Notes: a model not told the origin generated them from the letters alone. Positions 17,453 through 25,393 are shown, counted from the stretch's first letter. The stretch: DNA of 41,842 bases from Streptomyces himastatinicus ATCC 53653 (GCF_000158915.1 NZ_GG657754.1:6624381-6666222); one strand, 5' to 3'. Program-made: numbers and translations.

Positions 17453-18472
17453 CTACGGCACCGTGGTGGGGTTCCCGGGAACGGGAGCCCCACCACTCCG
17501 TCCGGCCAGGGCCGCCTCCAGCCGCCGGATGTGGCGGTGTTGCAGACGTGCGGTGCGTTGCAGCGACATGACCACCCGCAGGAACTGGTCCATGTCGGCG
17601 GCCCGAGTGAGGATGTCGTCGGGCACCCGGTCGTCGGCCAGGCACTCCCGCTCGTCCTGGGCGAGCAGGGCCCGGGCCCAGGCCCGGGTGACCGGCTTGA
17701 ACATCCCGGGGTGGTTGGCCACGATCCTGGCCCGGACGGCCAGGTCGTTCTCGGCCGCCTCCACATGCAGACCGTCGTCCTTGTTGCGCGCGCCGAACAG
17801 CGGCTCGTGGAGGTGATGGGCCGTGAAGCCGCGCTCGGCACAGGCGATCCAGAAGTCCCAGTCCTCCCCGGTGCGCATGTCCTCGGCGTAACCGCCCACC
17901 TCCTGCCACACCTCGCGGCGGTAGAGCGAGCAGTAGAACATGATCAGCTGCCGCAGCAGCAGGTCCTGGTCGTAGGCGGGAAGCTCCAGCGCCTGCCCGC
18001 GCGGGTCGTCGTCGGTGAAGACGGAGACGTCGGTGGAGACAATGGCGATGTCCGGGTTGTCGTCCAGCACCGCGACCGTCCGCTCCAGCATCGTGGGGGC
18101 GATCACGTCGTCGGCGTCCAGCGGCAGGACATAGCGGCCGGTGGCCGCCGCGATGCCCGCGTTACGGGCGGCCGAGACACCGGCGCCCGCCTGCTCCAGC
18201 AGCCGGATGCGCCGCCCGGGGTGGCCGGCGATCAGCGACCTGGCCACCGCGGCGGTGTCATCGGTGCTGCCGTCGTCGACCACGACCAGCTCCCAGTCCG
18301 GAAAGGTCTGGGCCAGTACGCTCTCCACCGCGTGCGGCAGATAGTGGCCGTAGTCGCGGCAGGGGATGACCACCGAGACCGCCGGGAGAGTGCCGCGCCG
18401 CCCCTCGTGCGAAGCCCCCGGGAGACCGGTCCCCCGGGGGCCGCGTTCCGGCCCGGTCGGTGCCGGGGTCAC
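17453..18472 (-). CDS. GT2-family glycosyltransferase coupled to a small secreted protein
   Basis: 339 residues from GTG 18472, whose GTGA overlaps the stop of the preceding gene. The GT-A nucleotide-binding core is clear: SVVIPCRDYGHYLPHAVESV (from about residue 32), VVVDDGSTDDT, AAGAGVSAARN-type loop, metal-binding LPLDADD and the ED catalytic region RTGEDWDFWIACAERGF. The C-terminal third is helical with no membrane segment, so it is cytoplasmic. Donor and acceptor are unknown. It is third in a minus-strand operon with a fusion glycosyltransferase and a secreted protein, hinting at a shared glycan or glycoprotein. Confidence 0.85.
   Translation of the reverse strand: MTPAPTGPERGPRGTGLPGASHEGRRGTLPAVSVVIPCRDYGHYLPHAVESVLAQTFPDWELVVVDDGSTDDTAAVARSLIAGHPGRRIRLLEQAGAGVSAARNAGIAAATGRYVLPLDADDVIAPTMLERTVAVLDDNPDIAIVSTDVSVFTDDDPRGQALELPAYDQDLLLRQLIMFYCSLYRREVWQEVGGYAEDMRTGEDWDFWIACAERGFTAHHLHEPLFGARNKDDGLHVEAAENDLAVRARIVANHPGMFKPVTRAWARALLAQDERECLADDRVPDDILTRAADMDQFLRVVMSLQRTARLQHRHIRRLEAALAGRSGGAPVPGNPTTVP
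17463..17496. terminator. Bidirectional terminator at the GH48/GT2 convergent ends
   Basis: GTGGTGGGG (17463-17471) pairs with CCCCACCAC (17488-17496), and the loop holds a second palindrome TTCCCGGGAA. It lies 14 bases past the GH48 stop and inside the last codons of the GT2 gene. Confidence 0.65.
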
Positions 18473-18837
18473 CGGTGTCCGTCGCCGTGGACGGCGTGGC
18501 CGTACGCGTTCCGGTGAGTCACCTCGGCCGTCGAGGGCTGGGCGGAGACGGCGATGTTGGCACAGTTCGAGGCCGCCGCGAGGGGCGTGGTGAAGATGAG
18601 GTTTCCCGTGTTGGAGGGGCCCGCGGAGTCACACCGGTTCGCCTGCACCACGCCGTGCGGATCGCCGAAGATCTGCGCGAAGTTGAGGCAGCTCGACCCC
18701 TGCACCGGCCCGAGGGTGTCGCACTCGTTGGTCTGTCGGAGGGGGCTGTCCAGATCGAGGGCGCCGGCGTCGGCTCCGCCGAAGACCACCGCCCCGGCCG
18801 CCGCCGTCACCAAGGCGGCCGTCTTTCCGATATTCAT
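18469..18837 (-). CDS. Small secreted four-cysteine protein
   Basis: 122 residues; GAGGAG stands 7 bases before the ATG. A signal peptide covers about 1-25 (MNIGKTAALV then Ala/Gly-rich, cleavage near ADAGA). The mature part is about 97 residues with Cys39, Cys50, Cys69 and Cys92 and an internal repeat: QTNECDTLGP (35-44) and QANRCDSAGP (65-74). Spacing after the repeats differs (11 and 23 residues to the next Cys). The tail is His-rich (residues 108-122). It is Asn/Ser/Thr-rich and carries no recognised domain; it is not a rodlin or chaplin by sequence. Its stop overlaps the GT2 start and it follows the fusion glycosyltransferase by 41 bases, so it may be a glycosylation target or a cell-surface partner. 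That role is inference. Confidence 0.8.
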   Translation of the reverse strand: MNIGKTAALVTAAAGAVVFGGADAGALDLDSPLRQTNECDTLGPVQGSSCLNFAQIFGDPHGVVQANRCDSAGPSNTGNLIFTTPLAAASNCANIAVSAQPSTAEVTHRNAYGHAVHGDGHR

Positions 18838-18878
18838 AAGATTCTCCTCGTGCTGCGGAACGCTCCAGGGATAATCGG

Positions 18879-21371
18879 CTAACGAGCGCTTCCGACGCGG
18901 GATTCGGAACCGGCGGCACCTTCACCTGCCTGGCTCATGGGGCCGTCGCCCAGGTGGTGGGGGTGCACCACTTCCACCGCGGGCAGCGCCCAGCACTCGA
19001 CGCCCATGTCCTGGGCCAGCGCGGCCAGTCCCTCGGTCTCGATCAGCCCGCGGTGGGGGACGGCCGGGAACACCAGGCCGTCGCGGTGCAGATCGGCGTG
19101 GACCAGCAGGGCCGTACCGCCGACCGCGTCGACGCGGACGGTCTCGCGTGCGCGCAGTTCGTCGAGATAGATCCGGCCGAACCCCTTCGGCGGCTGGAGG
19201 ATGCCGTCCCGGAGCCACTGGTCCCAGTTCAGCGTGTGCGCGTCCGGGCGCAGCACGAAGGTGTTGAGGTCGAAGCTGGGCCCGGCGGGCTCGGTGACGC
19301 AGTGCGGGACGACGATCTCCCGGCGGGCGCCCAGCAGGCGCTGGACGAGGTCGGCCGGGTAGTCGGTCACATCGACGTCGAGCCACAGCACCCACCGCTC
19401 GTCGGCGAGGGCGCGGGACAGCAGGTGGTTACGGGCCCTCGCCAGCACCGATCGCCGCTGCCGCTGGACGGCCGGCTCCCAGCGCGGCCCGGCCAGCTCC
19501 AGGCCGAAGTGGCGCCGTACGAGAGTGACGCGCCGGAACTCCGCCTCCAGCCCGGGCAGCGCGTCCTGGAGGGCCTCCCAGGTCCCGTCACGGCTGTCGC
19601 CTTCCAGCAGGCCGACCGAGACCGCGTCGCGGGGGTAGTCGAGGGTGTGCAGGTTGTCGAGGTAGCGCGGCAGGAAGGCGGCGGCATTCTTGACGGGGGT
19701 GAGGACGAGGAGCGGGGGATGCCCGTCGGTGTCGGTGCGTACGTCCACGGGGGCGGGGCGCCTGGCGTGAGGGACGCGCGCCGAAGGCCCGCCGGTGACG
19801 CCGGCCGCCTCACCGGCGGTGTCCGGGGCCGTGTACCGCGCGGCGGCGGCCGGGTTCTCGGCGTCGATGACATCCGCCGGGGCGAGGGGCAGCCGTGCCG
19901 CCATCGCGTGCACCTGGTCCGTATAGGAGTCGCCCGTGGGCCACACCTGGGTGGCGGCGTCGAAGAGGCTCGTGAAGTGCGGCTCGTCGAACGTGTTGGC
20001 CCCGTGGATCACGTAGGTGTACAGCTCCGGTGCGTCCAGGGACACGGTCCGTCCGCCGCGTACCACGGCCTCCGCGACCGGGGAGTCCTCGCCGCTCCGC
20101 CGCTCCGGATAGCGGGGGAGCGCGTCCTTCGCGCAGAGCATGGAGCTTTCCCACACCCGTACCCCGGAAAGCGCCAGCTTGCGGCGCGCGGGCCACCACA
20201 GCCGCTCACGGGCCAGGAAGCACGCCGTGGCGTCCAGCCCGAGGACCGCCGCCATCTGGATCTCCAGCCGCTCCGGGTCGTACAGGTCGTCGTCGTCCCA
20301 CTGGCACACGTACGCCCCGGTGGCCAGGTCCACCGCGATGTTGCGCAGCTCGCCCAGCGTCCGCCCCTCAGGTGGCAGCCGGTGGAGGCGGATCCGCGGG
20401 TCGGCGAGGGCGCGTACGTGCTCCTCGAGGGAGTCGTCCGCGCCGTCGTCCACCACGACCAGTTCCGCGCGGGTGTAGGTCTGGGCGAGGAAGCACCGGA
20501 TCGCCCGCTCGGCCAACGGCAGCCGGTCCTTGGTCACCATCAGACAGGACACCGTCGGCGCGGCCGACCCCGAGGCCCACCGTCGTCGCTGCGCGTCGAG
20601 GTCGACCACGCCGTGGGCGCAGGGGTGCAGCTCCTGGCTCGTCCAGAACCTGACCTGGCGGCCGGTCGAGGCCGCCGGCGGACCGGAGTCCTCACGCGCC
20701 CAACTGCTCGACCAGTGGTGCACGGCGTGGGCGCGGTCCCGATCCACCTCCCGCCGCCCGAACAACTCCTCCGCGAAGGCGCTCAGCGCGGGATACACGG
20801 TCTCCGCGCCCAGGATCGTGATCGAGCAGTCCTCCGGCGCGCTGTCGACCGCGCGCGTGAGCAGGAACGGGCCCGTCGCGTCCAACGGGCCGGGCATGGT
20901 GTGGGCGCCGACGAGCTGCCGGTGCACATGCGGCCAGAACGGATGGCCCGGCCGTGACGCCATGAACGCGTTGCCGACGATGCGCGGCAGACCGCTGCGG
21001 CGGTTCCACGGCAGTCCGGTGTGTTCCTCCGGCTCGAGACCGAGGACGAGCTCCTTCCCGGCGAGGAGCCCGGCCATCGGGCGCAGACACTCGAAGTCCA
21101 TGTCGACGTACAGCCCGCCGAAATGGTCGAGGAGGAAGTAGCGGATCGCGTCGGCCCGTTTGATCGGCTCGGCATAGCCGTCATAGACGGGCAGGAACCA
21201 GGCGTAGTGCTGTTCGAGGAACGCCCGGTTGTCGGCGTCCGTCCACAGCCGGTACTCCCAGTCGGGATGGTGCCGGCGCCAGGTCTCGGACCACGTCCGC
21301 CACTTCGGCGGTACGTCCGCGTTCTTCCAGGTCTGGTGAATAAGAGGTGGAATCCCCTGCTTCTTGGGCAT
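18879..21371 (-). CDS. Three-domain fusion glycosyltransferase (GT32 - GT2 - GT62)
   Basis: 830 residues from ATG 21371 (MPKKQGIPPLIHQTWK). A longer GTG start at 21401 is possible, but neither has a good ribosome site. Domain 1 (about 7-225) is GT32/Och1-like: IPPLIHQTWKN, KRADAIRYFLLDHFGGLYVD and DMDFECLRP (DxD at 90-92). Domain 2 (about 272-470) is GT2: VSCLMVTKDRLPLAERAI, VVVDDGADDS and the metal site QWDDDDLYDPERL. Domain 3 (about 552-810) is GT62/Anp1-like: LLVLTPVKNAAAFLPRYLDN, RARNHLLSRAL, WVLWLDVDVTDYPADLVQRL, VDAVGGTALLVHADLHRDG and LIETEGLAALAQDMG. No membrane segments. It is first in the operon with the secreted protein and the second GT2. Confidence 0.88.
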   Translation of the reverse strand: MPKKQGIPPLIHQTWKNADVPPKWRTWSETWRRHHPDWEYRLWTDADNRAFLEQHYAWFLPVYDGYAEPIKRADAIRYFLLDHFGGLYVDMDFECLRPMAGLLAGKELVLGLEPEEHTGLPWNRRSGLPRIVGNAFMASRPGHPFWPHVHRQLVGAHTMPGPLDATGPFLLTRAVDSAPEDCSITILGAETVYPALSAFAEELFGRREVDRDRAHAVHHWSSSWAREDSGPPAASTGRQVRFWTSQELHPCAHGVVDLDAQRRRWASGSAAPTVSCLMVTKDRLPLAERAIRCFLAQTYTRAELVVVDDGADDSLEEHVRALADPRIRLHRLPPEGRTLGELRNIAVDLATGAYVCQWDDDDLYDPERLEIQMAAVLGLDATACFLARERLWWPARRKLALSGVRVWESSMLCAKDALPRYPERRSGEDSPVAEAVVRGGRTVSLDAPELYTYVIHGANTFDEPHFTSLFDAATQVWPTGDSYTDQVHAMAARLPLAPADVIDAENPAAAARYTAPDTAGEAAGVTGGPSARVPHARRPAPVDVRTDTDGHPPLLVLTPVKNAAAFLPRYLDNLHTLDYPRDAVSVGLLEGDSRDGTWEALQDALPGLEAEFRRVTLVRRHFGLELAGPRWEPAVQRQRRSVLARARNHLLSRALADERWVLWLDVDVTDYPADLVQRLLGARREIVVPHCVTEPAGPSFDLNTFVLRPDAHTLNWDQWLRDGILQPPKGFGRIYLDELRARETVRVDAVGGTALLVHADLHRDGLVFPAVPHRGLIETEGLAALAQDMGVECWALPAVEVVHPHHLGDGPMSQAGEGAAGSESRVGSAR

Positions 21372-21558
21372 CCGCACAGTATGTCCATGCGGCGTGCCCA
21401 CCGGGCGGAGCGCGTCGTCGGGACATCACCCGCCCGGCCCAGCGCACACACCGGACCAGGTGGGAAGGGCCTGCGCGTCGCCGTGGGACGCCGAGCGGGA
21501 GTCGCCCGTCCGGGGCATCCGGGGTGCGCGGGCGTCCTGCGGGCCGCAGCGTGGAGCC

Positions 21559-21831
21559 ATGACCGAGAGCGAGAGCCCGCGCGTCACCCGGCCGACGATG
21601 GTGGTGCTCGGCGTCCAGGACGGCACGCCTCCCTACCGCCTGGTGGAGGTCGCGGGGGAGCTGGTCGGCAAGGCGCACTCGGTCCTGGACGTCATCGAGA
21701 TCGCCCGCCAGCTCGGCCTGGACGACATCGACCTGGACGACCCGGACGTGGTCCGCTGGGTCGGCGGCGACAAGTTCACCTGGACCCCGTGGTGGCCCCG
21801 CCACCCGCCCAAGCCCGAGCCGCGGGCCTGA
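21559..21831 (+). CDS. Conserved small soluble protein, unknown function
   Basis: 90 residues from ATG 21559, with GGAG close upstream (spacing 2). An acidic, compact beta/alpha pattern (PTMVVLGVQDGTPPYRLVEV, DVIEIARQLGLDDIDLDDPD) is followed by a Trp/Pro-rich end (KFTWTPWWPRHPP). No signal or membrane segment. Not recognised beyond resemblance to unnamed streptomycete proteins. It is divergent from the fusion glycosyltransferase and converges on the broken lipoprotein gene with 3 bases between stops. Confidence 0.7.
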   Translation: MTESESPRVTRPTMVVLGVQDGTPPYRLVEVAGELVGKAHSVLDVIEIARQLGLDDIDLDDPDVVRWVGGDKFTWTPWWPRHPPKPEPRA

Positions 21832-21834
21832 GGG

Positions 21835-22100
21835 CTACTGCTGCTGCGCGGGTTCCGATGCGGCCTTCAGCCGCGCCGCCGCCTTCCGGGTCACGTCCTG
21901 CACGAAGGCGGTCTCGCTGCTGGGGGAGAAGGTCACCTCGACGACCGTGGCGCCTTCCCGGATCTGCACCACGTTGGGGTCGGGCTCGGGGAGGCGGAGT
22001 CGTGCGACGCCTTCCCCTCCGGCTTCCCGCCGGATTCCGCGCCACAGCCCGCCGTGACCAGCATGGCCGCGACACAGACCGCTCCGGCCACCGTCTTCAT
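21835..22100 (-). pseudogene. Small lipoprotein gene with a single-base frameshift
   Basis: The first half starts at ATG 22100 and encodes a lipoprotein signal with lipobox VTAGC, then AESGGKPEG, and hits TGA at 21933-21935. A different frame from about 22008 down to TAG 21835-21837 encodes a well-formed domain (VARLRLPEPDPNVVQIREG, VEVTFSPSSETAF, DVTRKAAARLKAA). Adding one base in the four-C run at about 22013-22016 joins the halves into a protein of about 88 residues. It is either a real frameshift or a homopolymer sequencing error. It follows the MFS gene by 15 bases, so it was probably the last gene of the TetR-MFS operon. Confidence 0.75.
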
Positions 22101-22101
22101 G

Positions 22102-22133
22102 AACGGCTCAACGGCTCAACGGCTCAACGGCTC
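22102..22133. repeat. Four tandem copies of an 8-bp repeat (AACGGCTC)
   Basis: Exact fourfold repeat covering the last codons and stop of the MFS gene and the gap before the lipoprotein ATG. Because 8 is not a multiple of 3, each copy gained or lost changes the MFS C-terminal frame. Confidence 0.95.
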
Positions 22134-23480
22134 ACGGCCGGGCAGGGCGACCGTGAGCAGCGCGCCCAGCGCCGCGACCGCCGCGAGGGCGGCCAGGGCG
22201 GGCCCCATCGCCGCGGCGAAGGCCCCGGCGCCCGGCAGCCGCAGCAGCATCGTCGCGGCGGCCACCCCGAGCGTCGGCCCGATGTTCATGGCGGTCTGCT
22301 GGAGGCCGCCCGCCACGCCCGCGTGCTCCAGGGACGCGTGGTGCACGATGACGGCCGTCGCGGTGACCATCACGGTGGCGAAACCGGCCCCGAGCGCGAA
22401 GAAGCAGCCGCCGATCTCCGGGGCGGTGGCCGCCCGGTCGAGCCGAGAGAAGAGCAGGATGCCGAGCGCGACGAGGACCATCCCCGCGCCCGCCGTACGC
22501 CGTGGCCCGTACCGGCGTGCCAGGACGGCCGACACCGGCGCGCCCAGCACCATCGTCGCGGCCAGCGGCAGCACCCGCAGCCCGCTCTCCAGCGGGTCCA
22601 GACCCAGGACGTCCTGGAGGAAGTACGTGCCGACGAACAGCGCCCCGAACAGCGCCGCCGACGCCGTCACCAGCACCCCGAGTGCCGAGGCGACCGTCGC
22701 CGAGCGCAGCACGCCGGGCGGCACCAGCGGGCTCGGTGTGCGGCGCCCGTGCCGTACGAACGCGCCCCCGGCGGCCGCCACGGCGAGGAACCCGAGCGCG
22801 GTGGCCGTCGTCCAGCCGGTCTCCGGTATCCCGGCGAGCGTATGGACCAGGCACACCAGGGCCAGCGCCAGCAGACAAGCGCCCGGCAGGTCGAGGGCCA
22901 CGCCGGTGCGCGGCCCGTCCGCGGGGATGCGTACGACGAGCGCCAGCACACCGACCGCGACCGCGGGGGCCACGCTCAGGAAGAAGACCGACCGCCAGCC
23001 GAACTGCGCGGCGAGCGCCCCGCCCACGATCGGCCCGGCGGCCGCCGCCACCCCGATGGCGCTGGTGCGCAGCGCGATCGGCATCCCGAGCAGGTCGCGC
23101 GGGTACGCGGCGCGCAGCATGCCGAGGGTGGCGGGCTGGAGCAGCGCGCCGAACACGCCCTGCGCGACCCGCAGTCCGATCACCCAGCCGATGCCGGGCG
23201 CCGCCCCGATCCCCGCGGACGTGGCGGCGAAGCCGAGCGTGCCGACCGCGAACACCCGCTGGTGTCCGTACCGGTCGCCGAGCCGCCCGGCGAACACCAG
23301 CAGACTGGCGACGGCGATGAGATAGCCCGTACTGGTCCACTGGACCTGCACGAACGAGGCGTGGAGATCGCGCTGGAGGGCGGGCTGGACGACGGTCAGC
23401 ACGGTGCCGTCGAGGGCGACGATCACGGCGCCGGTGATGCTGCCGACGAGGGTGAGCCGCTGCCGGTGCCGCGTCTTCAC
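22116..23480 (-). CDS. MFS drug/metabolite exporter (DHA2/EmrB-like)
   Basis: 454 residues from GTG 23480, whose GTGA overlaps the TetR stop. Many hydrophobic helices (12-14 expected). The motif A loop is GRLGDRYGHQRVFAVG, and motif C-like GPIVGGALAAQFGWRSVFFL marks proton antiporters of the DHA families. The N-terminus (LTLVGSITGAVIVALDGTVLTVVQPALQRDL) is typical of DHA2 exporters. Substrate unknown; probably induced when its TetR partner binds a ligand. The stop codon is formed within the AACGGCTC tandem repeat, so the last residues (EPLSR) come from repeat DNA. Confidence 0.9.
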   Translation of the reverse strand: MKTRHRQRLTLVGSITGAVIVALDGTVLTVVQPALQRDLHASFVQVQWTSTGYLIAVASLLVFAGRLGDRYGHQRVFAVGTLGFAATSAGIGAAPGIGWVIGLRVAQGVFGALLQPATLGMLRAAYPRDLLGMPIALRTSAIGVAAAAGPIVGGALAAQFGWRSVFFLSVAPAVAVGVLALVVRIPADGPRTGVALDLPGACLLALALVCLVHTLAGIPETGWTTATALGFLAVAAAGGAFVRHGRRTPSPLVPPGVLRSATVASALGVLVTASAALFGALFVGTYFLQDVLGLDPLESGLRVLPLAATMVLGAPVSAVLARRYGPRRTAGAGMVLVALGILLFSRLDRAATAPEIGGCFFALGAGFATVMVTATAVIVHHASLEHAGVAGGLQQTAMNIGPTLGVAAATMLLRLPGAGAFAAAMGPALAALAAVAALGALLTVALPGREPLSR

Positions 23481-24049
23481 GCCGTCCCCAGGTGCGCGTC
23501 CATCGCAACCCGCAGCAGCGGTTCGACGTCCTCGGAACCGGTCGCGAGCTGGAGGCTGCCCCATTGCCGCAGTTGGGCGATGCCGTGCAGATTGGCCCAC
23601 AGCGCCCCAGCGACGAGATCCGCCTCGGCCTCGGGGCGCACCCGGTGGACCAGCCCCGCCAGCACCTCGAACAACGGCAGACTGGTCTCCCGCAGCCCCA
23701 GCTGGTTGCTCTCCAGCAGGTCGTGACGGAACATCAGCTCGAACATGCCGCGGTTGGTCCGCGCGAACTCCAGATAGACCCGCCCCAGCGCCATCAGCTG
23801 CTCCCGGGGTTCCGGGCGCCCGTCCTGGACCGCCGCCCCGGCCTCCCGGGCCAGCGCTTCGAAGCCGCGCCGCGCGATGGCCGACAGCAGCGACAGATGC
23901 GTCGGGAAGTAGCGCCGCGGCGCCCCGTGCGAGACCCCGGCCTGCCGTGCGATCTCTCGCAACGACAGGGCCGCTACGCCTTCCCGGTCCACCAATGCGA
24001 CGCCCACGTCGACCAGTCGGGCCCGCAGCCCCGTGTCCTCTTCGCTCAT
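23477..24049 (-). CDS. TetR-family regulator of the MFS exporter
   Basis: 190 residues. The N-terminal TetR HTH (LSLREIARQAGVSHGAPRRYF, about residues 28-48) is followed by a ligand-binding helical domain (FEALAREAGAAV, FARTNRGMFELMFRHDLLE, VAGALWANLHGIAQLRQWG, the last resembling the TetR 'WHG' C-terminal family). The ATG at 24049 has no ribosome site and lies inside a TetR-style palindrome, so the mRNA is probably leaderless and autoregulated. First gene of the operon with the MFS exporter. Confidence 0.9.
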   Translation of the reverse strand: MSEEDTGLRARLVDVGVALVDREGVAALSLREIARQAGVSHGAPRRYFPTHLSLLSAIARRGFEALAREAGAAVQDGRPEPREQLMALGRVYLEFARTNRGMFELMFRHDLLESNQLGLRETSLPLFEVLAGLVHRVRPEAEADLVAGALWANLHGIAQLRQWGSLQLATGSEDVEPLLRVAMDAHLGTA

Positions 24050-24085
24050 AGACAGTGTCTACCAGTCGTGCGTAGACACTGTCTA
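24049..24085 (-). promoter_or_regulatory. Leaderless tetR promoter overlaid by two TetR-type operators
   Basis: Two 13-bp perfect palindromes, TAGACAGTGTCTA (24049-24061) and TAGACACTGTCTA (24073-24085), are 24 bases apart. Read on the minus strand, TAGACA at 24085-24080 (5/6 to -35) and TAGACA at 24061-24056 (-10 position) are separated by 18 bases, and the start point would fall on the A of the tetR ATG. Each palindrome covers one promoter element. Confidence 0.75.
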
Positions 24086-24086
24086 C

Positions 24087-24134
24087 TGTCAACCAAGGGT
24101 TGACACGAATCAGAGTGTCAACCCATAGTTGACA
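24087..24134 (+). promoter_or_regulatory. Leaderless promoter of the ClpN-HTH gene with two 19-bp palindromes
   Basis: TGTCAAC-N5-GTTGACA occurs twice (24087-24105 and 24116-24134), offset by 29 bases. The first covers a consensus -35 (TTGACA, 24100-24105); the second covers CATAGT (24124-24129) at an 18-base spacing. The transcript would begin at 24136, the A of the ATG, and there is no ribosome site. Confidence 0.78.
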
Positions 24135-24135
24135 C

Positions 24136-24897
24136 ATGACGAACCCGGACGCGAACGCGCAGCCCGTCGACATGACGCACTCCGTACGCCTCGACGACCT
24201 GATCGAGGCCATCAAGAAGACCCACACCGACGCCCTCGAGCAGCTCACCGACGCGGTCATCGCCGCCGATCACCTCGGGGACGTGGCCGACCACCTCATC
24301 GGCCACTTCGTCGACCAGGCCCGCCGCTCCGGCGCGTCCTGGACCGACATCGGCAAGAGCATGGGCGTGACGCGGCAGGCGGCCCAGAAGCGCTTCGTCC
24401 CCAAGGGCTCCGCCGCCCAGGACCTCGACCCCAGCCAGGGCTTCGGCCGCTACACCCCGCGCGCCCGGAACGTCGTGGTCTCCTCCCAGAACGAGGCCCG
24501 CGCGGCCAACAACGCCGAAATCCGCACCGAACATCTCGTCCTCGGCCTCCTCGCCGAGCCCGAGGGGGTCGGCGCCAAGGCGATCACCGCCCAGGACGTC
24601 CTGCTGGACACCGTCCGGCAGGCCGCCACCGCCGCCCTCCCGCCCGCCGTCGACTCCATGCCCGCGCTCGTCCCCTTCGACGCGAGCGCCAAGAAGGTCC
24701 TCGAACTCACCTTCCGCGAGGCCCTGCGCCTGGGCCACAACTACGTCGGCACCGAGCACATCCTGCTCGCCCTCCTCGAGCACGAGGACGGCTCGGGGCT
24801 GTTCGCGGACCTCGGTATCGCCAAGGCCGGTGTCGAGGCGTCCGTCGTCCGGATGCTGGAGCAGATCAAGGTGACCTTCCCCGAGGAGGACGCGTAA
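24136..24897 (+). CDS. Clp N-terminal-domain protein with HTH (probable autoregulator)
   Basis: 253 residues. N-terminal part (about 14-95): helices with SGASWTDIGKSMGVTRQAAQKRF, a helix-turn-helix. C-terminal part (about 100-250): two Clp N repeats (FGRYTPRARNVVVSSQNEAR, TEHLVLGLLAEPEGVGAKAI; then FREALRLGHNYVGTEHILLALLEHEDGSG), as in the substrate/adaptor domain of ClpC and ClpA. There is no AAA+ ATPase, so it is not an unfoldase. It probably senses something through the ClpN fold and binds DNA. The paired TGTCAAC-N5-GTTGACA sites on its own promoter are the obvious candidate operators. Confidence 0.85.
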   Translation: MTNPDANAQPVDMTHSVRLDDLIEAIKKTHTDALEQLTDAVIAADHLGDVADHLIGHFVDQARRSGASWTDIGKSMGVTRQAAQKRFVPKGSAAQDLDPSQGFGRYTPRARNVVVSSQNEARAANNAEIRTEHLVLGLLAEPEGVGAKAITAQDVLLDTVRQAATAALPPAVDSMPALVPFDASAKKVLELTFREALRLGHNYVGTEHILLALLEHEDGSGLFADLGIAKAGVEASVVRMLEQIKVTFPEEDA

Positions 24898-24990
24898 CCC
24901 GCGGATGACCCCTGGGACGCCGCCCGCCGAACGAGTAGCGCGGGCGGCGTGGGGTGACCGGTACGCACATACGCCCGAAGCGTCGGACTT

Positions 24991-25236
24991 ATGATCCAAC
25001 GCGTGGACATCCCCGACAGAATCATCGCCCTCCAGCAGGCCGCCGACGCCGAGCACGCCAAACTGGCCGGACTCGCCGACGCCGAACGCGAAACCCAGTG
25101 GAAGCACTGGTACGAGGCCGCGGTCACCGTGCAGGCCGCCGTCACCGACCACGCGCGGGAAGCCGGACTCAGCCGGTCCGCGCTGGAGTCCGCCGTGAAG
25201 AAGGCCGTACGACATCCGGCTCCGGCCGACGGCTGA
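24991..25236 (+). CDS. Small conserved hypothetical protein
   Basis: 81 residues from ATG 24991, or 77 from GTG 25003 (VDIPDRIIALQQAADAEHAK); neither has a clear ribosome site. Almost entirely alpha-helical and charged, with no signal or membrane segment. I recognise it as a recurrent streptomycete small protein with no assigned role. It follows the ClpN-HTH gene by 93 bases. Confidence 0.65.
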   Translation: MIQRVDIPDRIIALQQAADAEHAKLAGLADAERETQWKHWYEAAVTVQAAVTDHAREAGLSRSALESAVKKAVRHPAPADG

Positions 25237-25393
25237 GCCCACGCACCTGCCCCGGGGAGTGTGAGCTGCGCGACCCCGCCGCGTGTTCCCTCCCCGGACC
25301 GGCTGAGCGACGATGAGGGTGGTGGCCCGGCCCCCACGGCCGGGCGCCGCACCCCGCATCCGCGCCCGCTCCCCGGAAGGACGCCGTCCGCTG

